DNA from: Amphiura filiformis
Taxonomy: Eukaryota; Echinodermata; Ophiuroidea; Amphilepidida; Amphiuridae
Length of the DNA: 64,000 bases
Assembly: GCF_039555335.1 (NCBI RefSeq)
Contig: NC_092646.1
Coordinates: 30,953,680-31,017,679, forward strand
Direction: 5' to 3'
Below, one piece after another: positions 10,547-21,301 of this stretch. Position numbers and translations under genes: made by a program. Under the pieces are notes generated by a model. It searched no databases and was not told where the DNA came from. It saw only the letters and a list, made by a program, of their open reading frames with translations. The number at the start of each line of letters is the position of its first letter. The first letter of the stretch is position 1.

Positions 10547-11497
10547 TCTTACTATAAATAGGGGAATGTTGTATGTATCTATCTATGTATGTATCTATGT
10601 ATGCCTATAAAGGCTCCGTCAGTTTCGATCCAAATGTTGCCAAATTCATACGGGAGATCGATGAATATACGGGAACGTGTTTAAACTTTATTTGGTTGAA
10701 AACGGTCAAGAATTGGCTGCAAAAACAGTGAAAATATGGGTAAAACTGGTTTTTTGTTATGAAAATCGGTTGTCAGCCTACGCGTCACTGCAGCTGGCCG
10801 GCAGCGCGTCGGCGCCTCGTGCGTAATGCGCACTACGCCAATGGGCGCGTAAACGGCGCAAAGCTACGCGACTGCGAGCCAGAGACCAGTGGACATGATA
10901 ATACGAAAAGAAGGAAAAATAAAGGACAAAAAGGTACGTGGACGGGTCACGGGATTATGATAACGGGTGAACACGTCCGCAGACACTCTATGAGAGGACG
11001 TAATAAATACGGGAAAAAGATGTTTGTTGTATAAACAACATGAAGTGGTACTATAAAGAAAAATAAAATTAAAATGAGGACAAAAAAGTACGAGTAATAG
11101 GCCAACGGGTTAAAGTAACTAAATGAAACGGGAACGAAACAAAAAAGGAAAGAAACTAATCAGGAAATGTAAGAAAAAAGAAGCTAAAATAATGAGAACA
11201 GAATTAAATAAAAAACATGGAAATGGGAAATCACAAGCAGGCAAATAAACAAAGAAGCTAAAGGGAAATGTAAGAAAGAACAGATTTAGAAAATAATGGG
11301 AACAAGGTTAAATAAATAAATAACATGGAAACGGAAAATCACAAGCTAAAGAAACTAAAAAAGAAAGTGTAAGAAGAGACAGGTTTAGAAAAATAAAATG
11401 TACTTTTTCAATGATTCTACCTGTTCAGTATTTATTCCTGTTATGGTGAACGCTCCCATCTAGCGGGGACCCGCGCGAAGCGCGGGTATCCCGCTAG
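10547..11497 (+). mobile_element. Non-autonomous Helitron
   Basis: It starts 5'-TC (TCTTACTATAAATAGGG at 10547) and is followed by a GTATGTATCTATC-type array. It ends CTAG (11494-11497) directly after the GC-rich hairpin ACCCGCGCGAAGCGCGGGT (11469-11487). The flanking bases are A (10546) and T (11498), the expected Helitron A/T target with no target duplication. There is no Rep/helicase frame inside 951 bp, so it depends on a partner. A GC-rich internal segment (about 10765-10900) gives a 91-residue open frame that I regard as chance. Confidence 0.8.
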
Positions 11498-11668
11498 TGT
11501 TCATAACACAGAAATTGCAACCAGCTGACTAGACTTAAAAGGCAAATTCAATTCCTACAGACAGGACTGAAATGGGGCAGCATCACAATAGCAACTTGCT
11601 GCACCTGTAATTATGCTAGTTTTGCAGAGTATCGCTGTATGTCCCATTTAAATAAAAATCACTGAATG

Positions 11669-11882
11669 TTAACCCCATGAGAACTACCTGCCGATTGGCC
11701 AAAAAGAAGTTTTCATTATCAATTGGCCCAATCAGCAACATTGTTAGAATAATTTCACCACACAAAAAATTAGGGTTAATTATTTGCAAAGCTCCATTCT
11801 AATTGGTGATTAAAGTGAAGATATCATGTAATTGACCAATCAGAGGCAATGTTAGATCGGCAGGTAGTTCTCATGGGGTTAA
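11669..11882. mobile_element. TTAA MITE (CCCCATGAGAACTACC family), copy B
   Basis: TTAA flanks a near-perfect inverted terminal pair, CCCCATGAGAACTACCTGCC and its complement. The element ends 12 bases downstream of the stop codon of the minus-strand gene, so it probably forms part of its 3' UTR. It is absent from the equivalent place in the duplicated copy. Confidence 0.8.
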
Positions 11883-11893
11883 CAATGGTTACT

Positions 11894-12310
11894 TCATTCC
11901 AAATCAATGCACTCTGGACCATTATCATCCAGAACTCTCTCCAGAATATTATCCACTTGAGCGCTTCTTGGATCGTTAACATAATTATCTAAAACGTTTT
12001 GAGCAAGCAGAGTTTTGAGTAAATTATACACATTAACACGCAGACTCTCCAACATACGACCGTGTCCGTGATTTTGCGCTTGATTGAGTTGTTGTTTGAG
12101 TGACTGTAGTGCTTGAGTGAGGTTGTTGGCCTTCTTCTCCGAGTCTTCCCACTTCTTTTGCATGTCACTGGCTTCATTCTGAGCCATGGCAATTTTTACT
12201 TCATGTTGTTGTTTCTGTGCATCAATGGCTTCCTGTTGAGCTGCAGCAAGTTTCCTAGTGTTCTCTTTCTGCTTTTCTTCATAATTGTTTTTGATTTCGT
12301 TTACCATCAC
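11894..12310 (-). CDS. Terminal coiled-coil exon of minus-strand gene, copy 1
   Basis: This is the last coding exon, 138 residues and a stop. The acceptor is CCACCAG at 12311 and reading enters in phase 0, matching the donor of the exon at 13884. About 75 residues (VMVNEIKNNYEEKQKENTRK onward) are rich in Glu, Lys, Gln and Ala with heptad spacing, so a coiled coil is likely. A conserved-looking tail follows (MLESLRVNVYNLLKTLLAQN, then VLDNYVNDPRSAQVD), before a short acidic end. The duplicated copy at 51103-51513 matches closely except for the last dozen residues. I do not recognise the family. The protein probably dimerises through this region; that is inference from composition. Confidence 0.7.
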   Translation of the reverse strand: MMVNEIKNNYEEKQKENTRKLAAAQQEAIDAQKQQHEVKIAMAQNEASDMQKKWEDSEKKANNLTQALQSLKQQLNQAQNHGHGRMLESLRVNVYNLLKTLLAQNVLDNYVNDPRSAQVDNILERVLDDNGPECIDLE

Positions 12311-12383
12311 CTGGTGGGAAATATTTAAAAAACAAATAATTATGGTGCTAGTTTTGCAGAAAAAATATTCACTCACAGTTGCC

Positions 12384-12819
12384 TTAAGCTCAATTTATAC
12401 TTGATCGCTGAGCGATTGCGATGCACTGCTTTTGGAAAGCGATGGACAATATAGGCGAATTTTGTGATGCATCGCTTGTCGCTTTTGCATTTATACTAAT
12501 CACAACGATAGTGATTGTAGACGACAATTAAAATATTCTAAATGCCACACATTTTTAAAACATCCATTGCTGGATTTGCTGTCAATAATTATTCCTTTGA
12601 ATTAATTCATCACCAAATTTAATAATCGAGAAAGGTAAATTAATTAGCGAAATAATAGATCCAGTTGGTTGGAAATGATTGGCTTGCAAAAGTGACATCT
12701 TTTTTGCCTCAGCGATTGGTATCCAGTGATCGGCTTCACGATCTGAAAACAGAAGTAAATACTGAGCATGCATGAGAATCGATTTTCTGCAAAAGCGATT
12801 GAGTATAAATTCAGCTTTA
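12384..12819. mobile_element. Harbinger-type MITE in intron (copy 1)
   Basis: The element 12387-12816 has inverted ends AGCTCAATTTATACTTGATC and GAGTATAAATTCAGCT and is flanked by TTA direct repeats, the 3-bp target preferred by PIF/Harbinger. Copy 2 of the duplication carries the same element at 51590-52023, so insertion came before the duplication. Open frames inside are not genes. Confidence 0.75.
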
Positions 12820-13487
12820 GACTCTCGGTAGGTCATAATAGGATCACTAGGATCCACAACATGCTCATCTATCAGGGCACAGTTATTTAACCCCAATACA
12901 TTGGAACACATTTGCACATTCATTGAAGAATGACTTTTGACAATTTGGGTACAAAAAATCATACTCTGCAACTTGAGGTCAAATTTTGTACTATGATTGT
13001 TTAATTGAGGTTATTGAACTACGCCATTGGCATGAGGCCATTGTGGTCAATAGTGGATGGGTTATGTAGTAATCTGGGATTTGATGCATTGATTACCATG
13101 ATATTGATCATTAGCATTTGAAAATGGATGTATATGAGATATTTATGATTAATATAATATATTTTAAGTAAGGCCAAGCTGACTTACTCATTAGAGCTAA
13201 TTTTGATCATTGCATGGAGTATATAGTGAGACAAAGATTTTACACACAAAATTGCTTCATGACCTTGTGAGGTAAAATTGAAGTACTACTAAATTGCAAT
13301 ACAATATATAGCTTTATTATTTAGAATATGGACCTCTATGCAGAAGGTATTTGTTTATGCAGAGACAATCAAAAGTAGAAAAAGAACAAAATATTCCAAA
13401 TATTCAATAAATGGCAAAATGACATTATGACACAGCATCAACTTCCATTAGACTTACAAAAGTGTCCCTTCAAAACAGGGTGCATAC
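12820..13487 (-). other. Intron sequence, no further feature
   Basis: Shared with 52027-53174 of the duplicated copy apart from an insertion there. No coding signal. Confidence 0.6.
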
Positions 13488-13771
13488 TGGGCTGCTCCAT
13501 TTAAAATCCACACTACCCCTGTAGAAGATTTAGCTAAAGTCATCCACAGAGGGAGTATGAGTTTCAAATAGAATAGACAATTGGGTAACTTCCATTTGAA
13601 ATACTCACTCCAGTTGTGGAAGATATAGGTAAAGCCAAAATACAGGGGGAGTATGGCTTTAAAAATGATAAACCCTCACCAATTACATTTGAAAAAAAAA
13701 ATACTCCCCTTGAGGAAGATATTTCTAAAATCTTCACAGGGGTAGTGTGGATTTCAACTGAAATAGCCCAA
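13488..13771. mobile_element. GGGCTATTCC-family MITE in intron (copy 1)
   Basis: The ends are TGGGCTGCTCCATTTAAAAT and its diverged complement ending AAATAGCCCA, with internal CTACCCCTGTAGAAGATT and its inverse. The orthologous element is at 53175-53459. Confidence 0.65.
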
Positions 13772-13883
13772 TAAGCCACCCTTCATATGACTCAAATTAG
13801 GACCTCAATTAGGTAGAATACAGTTCAATCGGGAGTTCAATGTACTTCAATATGCTTTAAGCAATTCTAGTAACCACACCCAC

Positions 13884-14984
13884 CTGTAACTCCTGCCTAC
13901 AATCTGCCAATTCTCTACACCTTGTTGCTTCCACCTGTGCCAGTTGACTAGTATGTTGTTGTTGTACCTCTGCCAACACCTTCGCAGCTTGTGATTCTTT
14001 TTCTTTCACATCCTTTAGCTCCTTCTCCAAAATTTCTTGATTCTGCAACAACTCCTGGTATTTCCCTTCAACCTGCACTAAATCAATCTGCGACTTCTTC
14101 GCTTTCTCGGCAAGTTCCTCCTTCGCACAGAGCGTCTCTGTGAGTCGAGCTTTCCAAGCGTTTGTCTTTACTTCCCAGTCTTTGCTATGCTTATCTTCTT
14201 CATGACTCATGAGTCCTTTCAATTTAGCGACTTCATCCACTAAAGCTTGATTCTCTTTCTTCAGACTGTCAGCTTTAACTTCAGCGCTTGCTGCTCGATT
14301 ACAAGCTTTTCTCAGCTTTTTATTGAAATCATCCTGAATCACTCTAGACTGTATGTCCAATTTCTCTCGAAAAATTTTCGTAAACTTATTCACGCGTCTC
14401 ACAAGATCCGCTTTGCTTTCTCGCAATATATCGCGTGCCTCCAATGCATCTTTCAGTTGAGCTAGGCTTCTGTTTCTTTCTGAAGTAGCCTTATCTAATT
14501 GGGTCTGCAAATCTTTATTCTCCTGCTGACAATCTCTAACTTTTTGGTCAAATGGTTTACGGATAGTCCTTGAATGTTGGTCAAATGGTTTACGGATAGT
14601 CCTTGAATTTTGGTCAAATGGTTTACGGACAGTCCTTGGATCTGTTTAGCTTGCTCCTCTTTCATTCTCTCTAGTTCTTGCTTATAGGACATTCTTTCCC
14701 TGGTCAATGATTCAAATATCTGCTGAAAATATTCAGAGTTGCTTTGTAGCGTTCCATCCCTTGAAGGCGATACCTGAAATGGTGCAGGTACCTCATGGAA
14801 TGCATCTCCGCTCATTTCGGGTTCATGTTTGATGGAAATCTGTTCTTGCTTTACAGTGATGCCACCGGTATCTTCCATTTCTTGCTTGATTTTCATCTGA
14901 CAGCACACCTCGCAAAAGTCGTCTTCCACCACTTGCGTTCCATTTTCATTGTGCGACACATTCTTGTCAGCAGGCAACTTGAAT
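13884..14984 (-). CDS. SUMO-motif and coiled-coil exon, copy 1 (frameshifted)
   Basis: The exon is bounded by acceptor TTTTTCCAG (14985) and donor GTGGGTG (13883). Its first base completes an Arg codon left open by the exon ending at 17737. The N-terminal part carries three psi-K-x-E motifs within about 30 residues (IKQE, VKQE, IKHE) next to a CEVCCQ motif. The rest is a long Lys/Glu/Leu coiled coil. One base is missing near 14534 compared with the duplicate, which has 'atcttctaac' where this copy has 'atctctaac'. The exon length (1101) is one short of keeping frame, and a stop follows at about 14495. Downstream coding is otherwise clean, so this is either a young null mutation or an assembly error. 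Confidence 0.7.
14545..14643 (-). repeat. Three in-frame 33-bp repeats inside the coiled-coil exon
   Basis: Three tandem 33-bp units starting at 14545, 14578 and 14611 encode three copies of an 11-residue unit, IQGLSVNHLTK. The duplicate at 54155-54190 has only one. The expansion is specific to copy 1 and keeps frame. Confidence 0.85.
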
Positions 14985-17736
14985 CTGGAAAAATACGAAG
15001 CAGGTGAAGGGATGTTACATGCTCAGATTTGTGTTTTTTGCATTATTACTAACAATGTAAGAAAAACAATACAATGGCTTCATTACACATTACATGGAAC
15101 GTCTCACGGTCGAAATCATGTGACTGTCCAATCAGATTATGTGTCACAAGCTAGACCACTCCCACTGAATAAGAAAAAGAAATTTATAATTTATTCATCC
15201 CATACAATTACTGTTCTAAATCCAACATCAATGGGAGCTCAGTTTAAATCATAAAAAATGTTCTTTCACTAGATGTAATTGCATGGCTAACATTTATTTT
15301 TGATGATAGGAATCACATATGGCTAATTACAAAAAAGATTCACTAAATACTAGGCTTGTTATCGACAGAGCTACTGTCGCCAATATTGTCGACAATGAAT
15401 TTTTTTGAGATTTTTCCGACAGTCGATAAGAGGCTATCACTGTCGACAAAATAGTAATCAATAATAAATCATGCATGGCTAGTAATTAGTAGTAAAAATA
15501 TAAAACCAAGAGCGTCACAATCCAGACAAAATGACCCTACAAAAAACAAAGGGAAGCCAATTAATATATGTAGCTAGTTTACACTTAGATGGGTATAGGC
15601 CTACCATGATAACGCCATTAGAATTGCCATGATCCGAGTTAAAATGCCGTCCAAACCTCCAAGCTAAAAACTTTTTACCAATAGCTAGCATTGGCTAGCG
15701 TTGGCTCTCATTCAGCCCTCAGCCAACTAGCAAATAACTTTCCATATTACTGGTAAAATGCTCCGTATTTTGTAGTAAATCACTGTAAATCACTGTACAT
15801 TTTGTTTTCAAATAACTCCAAGAATGAATTGGCCATTAAATATCCACGAAAAGTTGAATTTCTGGTACCACACATCGGGTACTTTCCCCGGGTGCTTTCC
15901 CTCATTACGGTAATTATTCATACACAACCGCGGGAACCTGGTTCTGCCCATGCGCATGTTGAAAGTAGACATTTTTGGTAAACAACTTTACGAGCGACCT
16001 TGTACTTCCCGGTGTAGTCCCTCATTAAATATTCATAACTTCATTCATACCGACCGTGGGAAAGTATCAATTACGCCATATTTAGAAACATGTTTACCTG
16101 GGCATTTGCCTCCTGGGTCCTGGGGGCCGGGGTGATGATCTCACCAGGCCACGTGTATTATTCATGTTGGTTCTGATTTTATTCTCTGAATATGGGTTTT
16201 GTTTCATATATACAATTATTTTTAAAGCAAGTTTATGGTCAAGAAGTTTATTTTTATAAAATTTGAACGAATTAAGGTTTTGTAATTTTTTTTTTTTAAC
16301 TTCAACGTAAAAGGTTTAACCATGCAATTGGCGATTCCCGATCAAATTGATAAACAATGTGACGTGAAGGGGAATCCCTGTGATGACGTCATCATGACGA
16401 TCGACGTTTGAGATACGTTTTGATGGGGTTTCCCGACTTGCTCATCAGGGCGAATGGCGAACGACCCCAAGACCCGGAAGATGGAGGATGCAACCTCGCG
16501 GCGCGGCGTGTGTGATGGAGTATTTCAGCTCAGAGCGAAACCCACGTGTGTGTGGTGCAACGTTGTGTGTGAGCTATTAATAGCGAACTCGTCATGTCGT
16601 AACTCATGGATCAGTCCATTTACTCCATTATTACCGTGTAGGCACTGGGAGGGCAAGCTGATGTTTTAATACTGCTTGTAAAGATGTAATTATATTTCTT
16701 GGCCCGCCTATGGATTATTATTTAGCTGTTTTATTTAAATATAAATTAAAAGGTGAGATGATACGGCAATGAGTTGATTGGGTTCATGATAAACATACAA
16801 TGTAGTCATATTGAAGCGAAGTCCTTCCCCCGAACCACTTTTGAACTACTTTTTGGGGAGTCCCCTGCACACGTCATTACATCATCGCTGCATGCTTTCA
16901 CTGTGGAATTAATTTGACCTTGTAAATCATCGTAATAAATCCTCAAAATAAAGGAGAAAAAGCAAATAAATGAAGCCATCCAACAAGAATAATGTTTGGA
17001 AGAAGTCAAATCATTCAAGGGAAATATGGTAGGATAAAGTTCGGCACCGCTCGTACAGGTAACAATTTTAGGGTCATAGAATTCGCCATCGTCGGCCGTC
17101 ATGGATGCACAAATAACGCATTGAGTGCTAAATTCGGAAGCTTTATAAAGACTATATTTTTCACTTGTTTGTCGACAAAGATTCGACGTCGGATTCAGAG
17201 TTTTGGCGACATGTCGCCAAAGAAAAATGAAACGATAACAAGCCTACTAAATACTAAGATAGAGGCTAGAGCAACTCCACAAAGGCATTAAATAAGCATC
17301 AATGTGTATTTATGAGATGCGGATCTGCAGTGTGGACTTGTGGAAGACGCCTTACATTACACAGCACAAGTTTCACACAGCGATAGCTATAGGCTACAGA
17401 CCATCATGTATCTCCCATAGGGGTACTGGGAACCACAAACTCTCGGAAACCGTAGTGGCAGACTCTGTACGGTACCTATATTACCAATAGGGCGAGAGAC
17501 TAAGAGATAGCATGATAGTTGCAACAGCAGGCCACGAGCACATCATGTAGCACATAACAAAAGCACACTTAACATGTAGCAAAAGTTGTGCTGGGATACC
17601 ATTGCCCACTCACCATATAGTGTATAGTGCATGGTACGCTTGTGGTACACAACAAAGGCCAAATTCACATCTCAGAAGTACACACAGAAGTGGATTTAGT
17701 TGGAGTTGGCAACCAGAGAACAGAAAAAAAAAAAAC
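14985..17736 (-). other. Intron of the minus-strand gene, with a copy-1-specific stretch
   Basis: 14985-15210 and 17430-17736 align with copy 2. The 2.2 kb between do not. That stretch holds paired GTCGACA-rich segments at about 15360-15450 and 17165-17220, a GC-rich patch at 16380-16560 with a CRE-like palindrome, and no exon I can support. A 60-70 residue open frame at 16454 starts with MANDPKTRKMEDATSRRGVC but lacks a convincing donor. Confidence 0.5.
16384..16391. promoter_or_regulatory. CRE-like palindrome TGACGTCA
   Basis: A perfect TGACGTCA lies in 'tgatgacgtcatcatgacg' within a locally GC-rich stretch. CREB/ATF factors bind this sequence. Its context (intron, no assigned promoter) makes function uncertain. 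Confidence 0.35.
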
Positions 17737-18219
17737 CTTAGGAATTTATCGGATTCATCTTCCGAATCCAAAGCCTCTGTCTGTTCCTCATCCACCTGGA
17801 CTCTCTTGTGCACTCTCTTCCTCCTGATGGAGACAGGCTTCATCAGGGTCAATTTATGAGTTGCTGGCTTTGAGGCTTTGACAGGTGACTGCGATGGGGA
17901 CTGGGGTTTTACCAATGGTATTTCAGGGTATAGAGTAGGCATATCCAGAGTGGAATCCAGTGTTAGTTTTTGAAGCATATTTGGCATCTTCCGCAATTTT
18001 TTAAATGGTATTGTATGGGGTAAAGTAGGGATAGAGGGGCGATTAGGAGTCGATGGTGCCGGTGCATTCCGTGGACGTTTAGCTGGTGTTATCGGTTGAT
18101 GCATTGTTCTCTGCAGTGGACTTTGACTGCTATCATGATGTTGAGGCATTGGTCTCTTCAGTGGACTTTGACTGCTATCATGATGTTGAGGCATTGGTCT
18201 TTTCTGCAGATCTTGACTT
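17737..18219 (-). CDS. Pro/Ser/Lys-rich exon of minus-strand gene, copy 1
   Basis: A 483-nt exon, one base plus 160 codons plus two, with acceptor TTACGATAG at 18220 and donor AAG/GTTTTT at 17736. It starts SQDLQKRPMPQHHDSSQSPL, then repeats the PMPQHHDSSQSPL unit. A PITPAKRPRNAPAPSTPN segment, several SP/TP dipeptides and a basic stretch RRKRVHKRVQ follow, and it ends in an acidic DSEDESDK. The composition suggests a disordered nuclear segment with nuclear localisation signals and proline-directed phosphorylation sites (inference). The upstream phase fits the exon at 22340. The copy at 55399-55790 is shorter, has one PQHHDSSQ-type unit less and is frameshifted. Confidence 0.65.
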
Positions 18220-18482
18220 CTATCGTAATAAAAATAAAATCAATAATACAAAAATGTAAATACATGTAGTAAGTTTCTTTCAGTGGAGAAAGTTTTGCTA
18301 AAAAAATAAGGCTACACAAACCTTTTTACACTTCTACATTTCATAAAATATTTTTTGATTTATTAAAAAAAGTATAGGGGGAACTTATAAGTTGTGAACC
18401 CTAAATTTATTTATTCTGTTTGTAGTGAACAATAATAGTAACCAATTTAAGAGTACTAACTACCTGCTGATATTTTGGAGGG

Positions 18483-18783
18483 TTCGGGGGTTCTCCCTGG
18501 TTGAAGGTATACGGGGATGTGCCACAGTTTTGGGGTACCTTTTCAGCGATTTTGGTATATCGATGGGTGGGTTTTCAGTGGAGAAATTGGGCGGATTTTG
18601 GCAAAAGTGCCCCTTAAAAGTGCCTAAATAGGGCAAATTTGGGTGATTTTTGGGTGCTTTTTGTTGAAAATTGGTATATTGATGGGTAGCAAAAACAGCA
18701 AAAAGTAGGTATAGAGAAAGTTAGCATCCGGAAGTCTGTGTGGCACATCCCTGTACAAAATTTTTTGAAGAACCCCCCCGGGG
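18483..18783. mobile_element. GC-ended MITE, relative of the 488-881 element
   Basis: The left end reads GGGTTCGGGGGTTCTCC and the right end GAAGAACCCCCCCGGGGTTC, with a second inverted block GGGATGTGCCACA. The internal 'ggtatatcgatggg' and 'ggtatattgatggg' repeats match the family at 488-881. No clean target duplication was found. Confidence 0.5.
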
Positions 18784-20240
18784 TTCAAACAAACTACCCA
18801 AGGTGTTCAATATTTTGCTGTAGTGCCGTTTTACTGACAAAGACATGCACTTATATAAGTTTTCACTATCTATATGCGATCTGACCCTACACAGCCAACT
18901 GCAGCTAGTCATACTGCGTGTTTCTACTGGTGAACGGTTTAGCGGTTAATGTGGTTTAGTTTAGAGTGTTACCGGTTAATGTGCTTAGTGGAAACAGATC
19001 GGTTCAGAGTGATGCGGTGTGGACACCCGGCAACCGTGATCCACCTCAAGAGGTAGACCATGTGGTGTGACACCCGGTATCTCTGTCAGTGGAAACACAA
19101 TGCTTAAGGGGTTGTTTGGAATGACAGGTGAGTCAGGGGTCAAAAACAAAATTTTTACCTTTTTGACCTCAGCACATGTGTATGTATGATCTGCCATACA
19201 AAAATTAAAAAAACAATACCTCAAAGTATCATTTTTAATGTTTTTTGTCATAATCACGCTTTTCTACAAATTTCATCTGTTTGTACCGGGGGCGTGTCTG
19301 TTGCCAGGTAGGCCTACATGACAGCATAGACACACGTTACAACCTTGAATAATAATACAGAATTGTGACGTTATATTCTTCTTAACCTATCTTAGAACTG
19401 CCTATTATTTCAATTGTTATACTGTTCTGGTTGGTTTATTGCATATACTGTATAGAAATTATGCAATATGACGTCGAGCATGACAGAGTCATCTTCATTC
19501 AAATAAAATTCAGGTACCCGTAAGGTACCACGGAGCAATTCGCACGATAATACAATAAAACAGATGAAAGGTATGAATGGTTGTGGAATCGAATTGCAGA
19601 CCTGTCCCTCTGTCACCTTAGAACTGCATCTCGTAGGCAATGGTAGGTAATAAACCAACCGGAACGGTATAACAATTGAAATAACAGCATGTCTTGGTCT
19701 CAATTCAAGATGTGCAATTTGGACACACCTACTCGTTGGCTGATTTATACTTCAACAGTTCCTCAAAGCTATATCAGAAAAGCCACTATCTCATTGTTCA
19801 TTGGCCCGCAGTATGCATCGCTTGAGGGCACTCAACTTTAGAATTGATGGGTATATGTGCCTACAAGCGTCGCGAAGTAGGCGCATATAAGTACAAAACG
19901 TTGGGGGTTTTTAAAAAAAAAAAAAAAAGGGTCATTATGTACAATGAAAATGAAAAAGGGGTCATTGGGTATAATATTTTGAAAACTGAAGGTGCCTGGT
20001 CATCGGGTATAGTCGGCTTCAAAAGAGGGGCATAGGCCTATATTGACAGGCACATACCATCACCTCTAAAGTTGATGCCCCCCCGGGTGCTCGCATTATA
20101 TTTTGTTCATGGCTCGGCTTTTAAAACTCCCACACGTCACAATAAGGCTATTGAAAAGTGTATAGAATAGCTAATGATAGACCGGTCCCTGCGATTAGTC
20201 GCGGACCCGAGCGACAATATAGTAAACACATCGAGTTTAT
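18784..20240 (-). other. Intron stretch with one diverged repeat
   Basis: Between about 19845 and 20090 is a repeat with 'aaaaggggtcattgggtata' units that ends GCCCCCCCGGGTGCTC, a distant member of the same GC-ended group. A short segment around 19390 ('tcttagaactgcctattatttcaattgttatac') recurs inverted at 19615-19690. Otherwise nothing is assignable. Confidence 0.4.
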
Positions 20241-20266
20241 AACACAAGTGACAGAAGTCGTGAATT

Positions 20267-20409
20267 ATGGAGGGTTTCATTGAACTTCTTCCAGCAAAAT
20301 ATGGAATAATACTAACTCAAGACACCAATCGAGATGATGATACCAGCCATAATGGAAGGCTTGTATTTGACCTTCTTATGAATCAATTTCGTGGCGAGAA
20401 GTTAAAAAG
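20267..20409 (+). CDS. First-exon-like coding segment, unrecognised protein
   Basis: An ATG at 20267 opens 47 complete codons and two extra bases before a consensus donor AG/GTAATG at 20410. The translation begins MEGFIELLPAKYGIILTQDT and continues through a DDDTSHNGRLVFDLLMNQF segment. Codon use and the balanced amino acids look like real coding sequence, unlike the repeat-derived frames nearby. The upstream 60 bases contain CpGs ('gtcgcggacccgagcgac'), which would suit a promoter. It lies on the opposite strand inside the intron between the exons at 22340 and 17737. I found no convincing second exon and do not recognise the family. It could be a short gene, an isolated retained exon or a relic. 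Confidence 0.5.
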
Positions 20410-21301
20410 GTAATGTATATTTCAAGAAATTTGGGTTCAAAAATTCCGTATCAGCTCGTATCATCAATTCCGTAAATATGGCGTATAGAGGCACAACTTG
20501 ACAATAAACTGAACTATTTAAACGTAAAGGACGCACTGGATACACATAAATTTGGGTTTCCTTGCTGGCGGAATAGTTGCAATACTAAAATAAAAAAAAA
20601 AAGTTGGACAATTTATGAATTATGATTGGCAAAATAGCGAAACGAAATAGACTTTTCCAACCATGTAAAACTACACTGGGTTGTTGACATGGTCGACATA
20701 CATTAAGGCATATGCATGTTCCTAAAGTAGGAGGTAAGTACTATAATTAATTGTTTAAAGTGCTCAACATACCAGCAAAAGGTCATAGGGTCATCAGAGT
20801 ACAGGGACTTTGTGAAATACTGAATAAAAAAAAAAAAGTGCGTGAGCCGATATGCAACATCAAATATAAAAGCCGATTTACATAATTTCCCATGACCTTA
20901 CAGAAGTGATCGTGCTCAAATATAAAACTATAGAGTTTGGTCCTTGATATGCACCATCAATTGTGTACTTGTGATCAATATTGCTAGGCAAACAATCACA
21001 GCAAACATGCCAAAATCCTCCCATTTCTCCTCCATTTACACACATATAAACCCATCCCTTAACGGTTGCTGGGTGTTGAACTTCTTTTATGTACATTTTA
21101 TGTACATTTTATGTATCACATTGTAACCTTAAAAGCAGCTTGGGGGTCAGGAAAATATTTTCAGTACTTCCGGTACACACCACAACCCTTATTTTAAGCA
21201 TCAATAGAAACGTGCTGGTTATTGCCTGAATCGGATTGTGGGTTACCAGGTAATACTGGGTAAAAATACAGAGTGCTCAGTGTAAATACGCAGATTGTTT
21301 A
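20410..21301. other. Unassigned stretch downstream of the plus-strand exon
   Basis: A/T-rich, with poly(A) runs at 20586 and 20826 and a 'tgtacattttatg' tandem near 21090. No exon supported. Confidence 0.4.

Larger units (their letters stand above)
11920..18434 (-). repeat. Segmental duplication, copy 1
   Basis: This block carries the last three exons of the minus-strand gene and matches 51110-56955 in the same orientation. Introns as well as exons align, by eye at well over 90% identity in most blocks. Similarity ends near 18434, after 'tgtttgtagtgaacaa', and near 11920 inside the last exon. About 2.2 kb (15.21-17.43 kb) is specific to this copy. Confidence 0.85.

Noticed and set aside
10759-11034. 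A 91-residue Arg-rich open frame
   Set aside because: It lies wholly inside the non-autonomous Helitron, has a low-complexity C-terminal half, and shows no Rep or helicase motif.
12582-12971. 129-residue minus-strand open frame (with a partner at 51807-52076)
   Set aside because: Most of it is the Harbinger-type MITE shared by both duplicates; no splice support and no domain pattern.
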